DNA of 64,000 bases, taken from positions 771,112-835,111 of the forward strand of contig JBBMOL010000224.1 of the NCBI GenBank assembly GCA_037954665.1, read 5' to 3'. The translations under genes and the position numbers were made by a program. Positions 57,244 through 64,000 of the stretch are shown here, piece by piece. This DNA comes from Laguncularia racemosa. Lineage: Eukaryota > Streptophyta > Magnoliopsida > Myrtales > Combretaceae. The notes under the pieces are model-generated. The model did not search any database. It was given only the letters and a program-made list of their open reading frames with translations, and was not told the DNA's origin. Positions within the stretch are counted from its first letter, which is position 1, and every line of letters starts with the position of its first letter.

Positions 57244-57892
57244 TGATGAGGAACAACTAGGATCAAGAGTTAATGAGCCGAAGTCCAATGACCCGCTACA
57301 TGGTATTAGAGGTTCAATGACACGAGCTAGAGCTAAGCAGATGAGTGAAGCTTTGCAAGGCTTAGTCATGGATCTACGAGAGAGGGAACCAAGTTACGCT
57401 AAAGGAGAATCAACCTTTATTCACTTGATTCAATCTTCCATAGAGGTGGACAAAGATATGAGAGCCTTAGGATGAGTTGGCTTAAAAGGAAATTAGACCA
57501 ATGAAAGACCACTTGGCTTTATGCCTTTTTGTTTCTTTTTCTTTTAATTTTTTTCTACCCCTCTTAAGTTAAGGCAGGTTCTTTATGTTTGGAAATTTAA
57601 GTTTTGTGTAAAACAATAAAACTACACATGAAGAAAGGGGGCGGCAGTTAGAAATCATATTTGTTGAATACAACATTTTGTTTTTTGAGAAACTCTCTCT
57701 TGTTCTTTGAGGACGAACTCATCGATTTCTTCAAACTAAACGCTTAGGGAAATCAATTGATAACTAAGGTTTCAATCAACAGGTGTGGTTGGGGTCTAGT
57801 TCCATTCTTAACTTGTTCAAGATGATTCTTGGGGATCTGATTCACATTATGATCGTCGAGTCCTAGGTTTAATATACCTAGGGTTTGCGTCA
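57244..57892 (+). repeat. element E' 5' LTR
   Basis: 649 bp, TGATGAGGAACAACTAGGAT to GGGTTTGCGTCA. It carries the same LTR-encoded tail as E (MTRARAKQMSEALQGLVMDL near 57315-57375). The match to E 26236-26939 is clear but diverged. Confidence 0.88.
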
Positions 57893-57894
57893 TT

Positions 57895-57906
57895 TGGTAT
57901 TAGAGC
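57895..57906 (+). promoter_or_regulatory. element E' primer binding site (tRNA-iMet)
   Basis: TGGTATTAGAGC two bases after the LTR. Confidence 0.9.
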
Positions 57907-59270
57907 TTCTTGAATCAAGTAAATCTATCTTTTATATTATCTGTTTCTTTCAATTCATTGTTCTTGTTTCATCTCTTTAGAAATTCGTATAAAAAAAATT
58001 GCAATTAGTCCATAAAAATTATTGTAATTACGAATCCAACTGTTACAAATTACTATCACACTCATCCATTGTTGAATTACCAAAGGCAATTCCCTTACTT
58101 TTAAAATATAAAATTATGTGATACATTATCCTTCCCATTCTGCGTTCGGTATTACCTTGTCTTTCCAATTTTGTATTCGTATTACATTGTCCTTCCAATT
58201 ATTTATTCAATGCTATATTATCCTTTCCAATTTCGTAATAGGTGATATTTTTGTGTTTCCAATTCCGTAGTGAATTTCAGTCTCTATTGAACTGTGTTTG
58301 TGATGCGATTCCAAGAGCTAAGATACGAGCACCAGAGAAAACAAAGTCAATCCGAGCTCTAGTTGGTAGTATGGGGTTAAAAAAAAAAAGGAGGACACAA
58401 GCGTCGGGAAGACCCAAGGCGAAGTCCGGCCAGCCTTAAGCCGGCCTTAAATAAAGGCCGGCCGAGTTCCCTTTAAGGTAGCCGGTCTTTATGCCGGTCT
58501 AAATAAAGGCCGCCGGCCTATGTGTTTAGGCCGCCGACCTTTGGTCAGCCTTGAATGGTTTCGCATAAATTTTTTAGGATGATATAAATAGGCGTGCTTA
58601 GGGTTTTTCGAGGGAGGATGTTATTTTTTGTTGTAAAACAGAAACACTTTGAGCGATGTGAATCTTCTTTGGAGATTTGAGAATATTGAGAATTGATTTT
58701 CACTTTATTTGTATTATTCTTATCAAATTCTTAGTTCTTATAGAATTTGTGGCGAGCATCGTTATTCAATTCTTTAACCATAGTGATTGATTTATAAAAC
58801 GTGGTTTCTATTGTTCTATAATTTGATTGCGAAACAGTTTAATTTTATCAATCTTGGCTTCTATAGATTGATAATTTTATCCATATCTTTGATTTTATTC
58901 GTTAGTATCAAAATCCAGAAAACCCTAAAAATTTATGACATTTGATTGTTATTGACGATTTGGTTTGTGTAAAGGAATTCGAATCCGTTTTCGAATCATT
59001 TGGTTTCAGAGCATATCGAGTCCGCATTAGTTTGTGTACTACTAAATGTCATGATTTGGAACCAATTGTTTAGTCAATTGAGTTGTTTACATTGAGGAGA
59101 TTTCAATTTGAGTTCTAATCAAAGAATCTATAAGAGCAGGTTGTGAGAACATTATACTTGAGAGCAAAACATGAGTGAATCAATATTTGTGAGTGGCAAT
59201 AGGCGAGCAAGTGAATCGTGAGGTTTATATTATCTGTGTTATTACTAACCTTTTCTTTGATTGTAGAGAT
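57907..59270 (+). other. element E' 5' leader (contains H2)
   Basis: Non-coding AT-rich leader. Possible donor CAA|GTAAAT near 57919; the 3' side has TACTAAC (about 59243-59249) and TTTCTTTGATTGTAG ending at 59266, just before the gag ATG at 59271. Confidence 0.5.
58301..59029 (+). mobile_element. H2: solo LTR-like copy of family H
   Basis: 729 bp, TGATGCGATTCCAAGAGC to GAGTCCGCATTA (expected terminal CATCA), duplication GTTTG (58296-58300 and 59030-59034). GCCGGC sites at 58440, 58457 and 58512 lie upstream of a TATA box GATATAAATA (58581-58590). Near the 3' end is TTTGGTTTCAGAGC, resembling a tRNA-iMet primer site but inside the repeat. No coding capacity apart from a short basic stretch at its start. 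Confidence 0.9.
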
Positions 59271-60290
59271 ATGTTTGGTCAAAGTCCAACTAGAGGAGAG
59301 AATGGAGGAGGAGAAAATAAATTGATTTTTGATGCCTTAATGAGAGAGATAAAAAGAATACCGAGTAGTGAACTGGAGCATCCATGAGAGGATAGATAAG
59401 ATAGAATGGTGTAAGGAACCATCAAGTAGCACTGTTGTAGGGCGAAGAACAAATAAACCCTTAAGAGGGGGAAGATACTTAGTCAGGAGAGTATAACTAC
59501 ATGAGGGAGAGGAAATACCCAACAGCGAGATAGTAACCTAGAAAGTATTAAAATGAAGATACTGTCTTTTCAAGGGAAAAATGATCTAGAGCTATACTTG
59601 GAATGGGAGAGAAAAGTGGATAATGTATTTGAATGCCACAATTACATTGAGGAGAAGAAGATTAAGTTCATTGTTGTTGAATTTTCTAATTGTGCTAGTG
59701 TTTAGTGGGATTAGCTAGTACGTAATAAACATAGGTATGGTGAGAGGCCTGTTAGCACATGGGATGAGATGAAGACCATTATGCAGAAGAGGTTTATCCC
59801 TAATCATTTTCACAGGGATTTGCTTAGGAAGTTCCAAGGATTGATATAGGGGTTTAGGAGCGTAGAGGACTATTATAAAGAGATGGAGGTTGTTATGATT
59901 AGAACTAGAGTGGAGGAGGATGATGAAGCTACAATGGCTAGGTTCATCGATGGGCTGAATCGGGAGATTGTTGACTTAGTGGATTTACATCATTATGTGG
60001 ATATGGAGGAGTTGTTGCACAAGGCGGTTAAGGTAGAGAAGTAGTTGAAGTATAAGGGAACTCAAAAATCTAGAATGACTTCCAACTCTTCATGGAAGTC
60101 AAATTGGAAGAAGGACCCTATAGACTCAAAACCAAAAGAGGATGTGAAGGCCAAGAATCCAGTTACTACTTCTAAAGGTAAATCTGACACTAAACCATCT
60201 ACTAGAACTCATTATATCAAATGTTTTAGGTGTTAGGGGTATGGACATATTGTATCTTAGTGTCCAAATCAAAGGGCTATGATCATTCAC
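59271..60290 (+). pseudogene. element E' gag
   Basis: MFGQSPTRGENGGGENK at the start, then the gag domain (LYLEWERKVDNVFECHNYIE near 59595, STWDEMKTIMQKRFIPNHF near 59755, VEEDDEATMARFIDGLNREI near 59915). The zinc knuckle reads CFRC-stop-GYGHIVS-stop-C (60222-60265). Frameshift near 59380 and stops around 59703, 59715, 59848, 60043, 60234 and 60259. Parallel to the E gag. Confidence 0.85.
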
Positions 60291-60524
60291 GAAAATGGAG
60301 ATGTGGGAAGTAATAGTTTTAATGACGATGATACATTACCATTAGAGGATTATAATGATGTCGACTTTGAAGGACCCATGAGTGAAGAGTTGTATGTTAC
60401 TAGATGAGTCCTCAGCACTCAACCTTAGGAGGATGGTGAAGCGGTTCAACGTGAGCACATTTTTCATACCCGGTGTCACATGCATAACAAGGTATGTAAC
60501 TTGATCATCAATAGAAGTAGCTAC
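60291..60524 (+). pseudogene. element E' protease, N-terminal fragment
   Basis: Acidic linker, then HIFHTRCHMHNKVCNLIINR (60455-60515), where the catalytic segment begins; E'' cuts it before the Asp-Gly-Gly motif is complete. Confidence 0.75.
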
Positions 60525-61171
60525 TGACACGCAAACCCTAAGTCTATTATACCTAGGACTTGACGATCGGATTGCGAATTAAATCCCCACAAATCGTCTC
60601 AAACAAGTTTCAAATGTAACTAGACCCCAACCACACCTATTGATTGAAACATAAGTTATTAATGATTTCCCTAAGAGTTTAGGTTGAAGAAATCAGTGAG
60701 TTCTTCTTAAAGAACAAGAGAGACTTCTTTTCCAAAAATTGTGTGTTAAATACAAAGAGGATAATGTGTCGTCCCTCCTTCCCTCTTTGTGTAGCTAAAT
60801 TGTTTGTCACATAAAAACCTAAAGTTTCCAAACATAGAAAACCGGCCATTTACCTTGAAGAAGGCCGAAAATTTTACAAAGAAAAATAATAAAAATTACA
60901 AAGGCTAAGTGGTCTTTAATGTAACATAAAAATGGGGTGGTCTTCCTTTGGTTCTCATGCCTTATACTCCTCTGAGGATGCTTGAATCAAGTTAACAATG
61001 GTCGATTCTCCTTTAGCGTAACTTAGTGCCTTCTCTTGTAGTTCCATGACTAGTCCTTGCAAGGATTCACTCATCCGCTTATCTCTAGGTTGGGTCATTA
61101 GGTCTCCAATACCATGTAGCGAGTCATTGGACTTTGGTTCATTCCCTTTTGATGCTAGTTGATCCTCATCA
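60525..61171 (-). repeat. element E'' 3' LTR
   Basis: 647 bp; on the - strand TGATGAGGATCAACTAGCAT to GGTTTGCGTGTCA. Purine tract AAGGAGGGAA at 61172-61181. The pol tail stop is at 60955-60957. Confidence 0.88.
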
Positions 61172-62145
61172 TTCCCTCCTTCCTCAAAAAGATTCATCCT
61201 CGAATCACCTGCATTGTAAAGGGTAAGATCAGAAACATTAAAAGTTGCGCTTACATTACCATAGTGACTTAGTAAGTCAATCTTGTAAGCATTATCATTG
61301 ATGCACTCCACTACTTGGAAAGCTCCATCTCCCCTAAGGTGCAATTTAAACTTTCGCTGCTTTGCAAATCTCTACTTTCTCAAATGTACCCATACCTAGT
61401 CTCCTGGATGAAGCACCGTCTTGATACGTCCTTTATTGGTTAGAAGAGCATAATGCTCATTTTTCTTCTCAGTATTGGTCCAAACCTGAGCATGCAATTC
61501 CCTAACAAACTCTACCTTTATTTTACCATCAAGATTAATAAGTTCATTAATAGGTAAAGGCAAAATATCTAATGGAGTCAAAGGATTAAAATCATATACA
61601 ACCTCAAATGGAGAATATGATGTAGTGGAATGTACAATTCTGTTATACGTAAATTCTACATGAGGCAAACATGTCTCCCATTGTTTTAAATTCTTGTGAA
61701 TCACAGCACGCAACAATGCTGAAAGCGTCCTATTGACTACTTCCATCTGACCATTAGTTTGAGGTTGTGCCACAGTAGAAAACAATAATTTGGTGCTTAG
61801 CCTATTCCACAAAGTTTGCTAAAAATGGCTCAAGAATTTTACATCCTTATAACTTACAATGGATATAGGCAAACCATGCAACCGTACGATCTCCTTAAAG
61901 AATAAATCAACAATATGTCGTGTATCATTAGTTTTAGAATAGGCAATGAAATGAGCTATCTTACTAAACCTATCGATAACAACAAATATGCTACCTTTAC
62001 CACTTTGAGATCATGGTAACCTCAATATAAAATCCATAGAAATGTCAATCCAAGGTTGATTAGGCACAGGCAAAGGGATGTATTCCCCATGGGGCATTAC
62101 TTTGAACTTAGCCTGTCTACATGCAATGCACTTATCACATACAGT
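60955..62145 (-). pseudogene. element E'' integrase and LTR-encoded tail
   Basis: Zinc-finger end CDKC-like segment near 62120, core with SMDFILRLP near 62030, a stop at the second catalytic segment (near 61850), then NGQMEVVNRTLSALLRAVI with the catalytic Glu (about 61730-61760), HVEFTYNRIVHSTTSYSPFE, and a C-terminal part ending in the LTR with HGIGDLMTQPRDKRMSESLQ. Stops near 61393, 61815 and 62145. Confidence 0.82.
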
Positions 62146-63947
62146 TTATACATCATGTTTCATCTTAAACCAATAAAAATGTTCATGCAAAATGTCTAAA
62201 GTCTTTCTAACACCAAAGTGTCCCATTAAACCGCCACCATATGTCTCTCTTACCAGTAGTTCACGTATAGAGCTTTTTGGCACACACAACCTATCTTTCT
62301 TAAATAAATACCCATCATGCCTATAAAAATAAACATATCCAGATCTAGAACAAGTGGCCCAAATTTGATCGAAATCAGTGTCATTGTCATACAATTCCTT
62401 AATGCATTCAAATCTAAGAAATTTAGTATGCAAAGAAGTCAAAAGAGAATAACTTTGAGAGAGTGCATTAGCCACCACATTTTCTTTCCATTGCTTATAT
62501 TTAATCACATATGGAAAAGTTTCGATAAACTCTAGCCACTTGGCATGCCTCTTATTCAACTTACCTTGAGTTTTTAGGAACTTCAAGCTCCAATGATCGA
62601 AGTGAATGATGAACTCCTTAGGCCATAAGTAATGTTGCCACGTTTGCAGGGTTCTCACTAAAGCATATAACTCCTTATCATACACTGGATAATTTAATGT
62701 AGCCCCATTGAGTTTTTCACTAAAGTAAGTGATCGATTTGGAATCCTGCATCAATACACCATTGATACCCTTCCCGAAAGCATCGCATTCAATGTCAAAG
62801 ACTTTTTCAAAATTAGGTAAAACTAATAAGGGTGTGTTAGTCAACTTATCTTTTAGGGCCTGAAAAGCTTGCTCATGCACTTTAGTCCACCTAATTCGGC
62901 ATTCTTCTTAATAAGATCATTTAGAGGAGCAACTATGGAACTAAAGTCCCTCACAAATCTCCTATAAAAACTTGCTAAGTCGTGAAAGCTCCTGACTTCA
63001 CTTGCATTCTTTAGTGTTGGCCACTCCCGGATCGCCTTCACCTTCTCCTCATCCACAATAATCCCATCTGCACCTACAACAAATCCAAAAAAACCACAGT
63101 TTCCATACAAAAAGTGCACTTCTTTAAATTAGCATATAACTAGTTTTCCCTCAAAACATTAAACACACACTGCAAGTGCTAAACATGATCTTCCAATGTC
63201 TTGCTATAAATCAAAATGTCATCAAAGTATACAACAACAAATTTCCCACTAAAGTTACACATGACATGATTCATCAATCTCATAAAAGTGCTAGGTGCGT
63301 TTGTTAATCTAAAAGGCATTACCATCCATTCATATAACCTATGTTTAGTTTTAAAAGTCATTTTCCATTTATCCCCCTCTTTTATATGAATTTAATAATA
63401 GTCATTCTTTAAATCAATTTTAAAAAATAAATAAGCACCATGCAATTCATCAAGCATAATGTCAAGTTTAGGGCTAGGATGCCCATACTTAATTGTGATC
63501 TTATTGATTGCTCGACAGTCAACACACATGCACCATATTCCATCTTTCTTAGGAACCAGGATGATAGGAACTGAACATAGACTGAGGCTTTCCCTTGCAA
63601 ATCCTTTCTCCATCAATTCATCAACCTGCCTTTGAATTTCCTTTGCCTCCTCAGGATTAGTCCGGTAAGCTGGCCAATTAGGAATAGACACACCTAGCAA
63701 GAAATCAATTTGATGTTTGATACCTCATAATGGGGGTAGACCCCTCAGTACCTTGTCAGCAAACAAATCTCCACTCCTGTAAAAGAGAAACCACCATATT
63801 GGGCAACGAATAGTTAATGTCATTATTAGTAAAATAGACATCCTTGTACATTAGTATAAGTAACTGTTTCGTAGCTAACATTGCACTATTTACTTCACTT
63901 TTTCTTGCAATTGTCCCTTTGCTCAGTGTTTTAAACTCTTTTCCCAC
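62146..63947 (-). pseudogene. element E'' RT and RNase H
   Basis: Pre-RT MGKEFKTLSKGTIARKSEVN near 63940. RT: PIILVPKKDGIWCMCVDCRA near 63530, MPFRLTNAPSTFMRLMNHVM near 63310, catalytic YFDD at about 63219-63230, thumb to 62930. RNase H: FEKVFDIECDAFGKGINGVL near 62800, FDHWSLKFLKTQGKLNKRHA near 62580, ending NVVANALSQSYSL near 62460. Then the linker and integrase zinc finger start (YGGGLMGHFGVRKTLDILHE near 62210, first His changed to Tyr). Frameshifts near 62860, 63120-63180 and 63365-63395. Confidence 0.87.
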
Positions 63948-64000
63948 ATGGCTTACTAGTGTTTATCTCTCTTTCTTTTCTTTCTTCCCACCCTTTTCTT

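Larger units (their letters stand above)
57244..60524 (+). mobile_element. element E': left part of an E-type gypsy element
   Basis: 5' LTR 57244-57892, primer site 57895-57906, leader holding solo copy H2, gag 59271-60290 and the start of protease up to 60524, where E'' begins. The rest of E' is outside the window or lost. Left flank GAAAA (57239-57243) is the expected target duplication but cannot be matched. Confidence 0.87.
60525..64000 (-). mobile_element. element E'': E-type gypsy element, - strand, runs off window
   Basis: 3' LTR 60525-61171, polypurine tract, integrase, RNase H and RT on the - strand up to 63947, continuing past the edge. It abuts E' tail-in at 60525; whether it inserted into E' or E' was cut by rearrangement needs sequence beyond 64000. 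Left flank is GCTAC-like sequence (60520-60524). Confidence 0.85.

Noticed and set aside
2112..64000. Endogenous pararetrovirus or retrovirus
   Set aside because: The RT regions come with integrase, LTRs, tRNA primer sites and 5-bp duplications in gypsy or copia order; no movement protein, coat or envelope-like gene was seen.

Overview
This is plant nuclear DNA, almost certainly from a eudicot. The evidence is long terminal repeat (LTR) retrotransposons of plant Ty3/gypsy and Ty1/copia lineages, a plant hAT transposase with DUF659 and dimerisation regions, and a broken receptor-like kinase gene that still has plant introns. The species could not be identified. About nine tenths of the window is transposable elements, and I see no intact host gene.

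The main structure is a stack of nested retrotransposons that can be peeled apart by 5-bp target-site duplications (TSDs). I use letters for the elements. Z is an old, decayed gypsy element (+ strand, pieces at 2112-2600, 25615-26235, 34631-35918 and 47331-48490). Three blocks have landed in it. (1) A (- strand, 2601-25614) contains B (+, 5342-15106, same family as A, TSD CCATG), which contains C (8428-11529, TSD GAGGG). A also contains D (-, 17624-24708, TSD CCTTT). (2) E (+, 26236-34630) contains a solo LTR F1 (26951-27988, TSD ATTAG) and a solo LTR-like copy H1 (-, 32067-32805, TSD TTATG). (3) F2 (+, 35919-47330, TSD CTAAA) contains G (-, 39550-46555, TSD AAGAC). The nesting gives relative ages: Z before A before B before C; A before D; E before F1 and H1; F2 before G.

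The elements fall into several types. A, B, E and their relatives E' and E'' have gag, protease, reverse transcriptase, RNase H and integrase, with a pol reading frame that runs into the 3' LTR; this resembles the CRM-type chromovirus layout. They use an initiator-methionine tRNA primer site. D and G have Athila/Tat-like gag plus protease, a tRNA-Asp primer site, and no reverse transcriptase or integrase, so they are gag-only (TR-GAG-like) non-autonomous elements; C is an internally deleted relative of D. F2 is the oddest: its only coding capacity is a protease joined to a 26-residue-repeat acidic region and an LTR-encoded tail.

Outside the stack, 1-2111 is the 3' part of a hAT element. 48491-50700 is unresolved AT-rich sequence. 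50700-55119 is a decayed Ty1/copia element (-), whose terminal repeat abuts a receptor-like kinase pseudogene (55121-55998, +). 55999-57243 is AT-rich intergenic sequence. 57244-60524 is the left part of E' (+) carrying solo copy H2, and 60525-64000 is the 3' part of E'' (-), which runs off the window.

Nearly every coding region is broken by in-frame stops, most of which look like C-to-T or G-to-A changes. The dense nesting and CRM-like families suggest heterochromatin, perhaps pericentromeric; that is inference.
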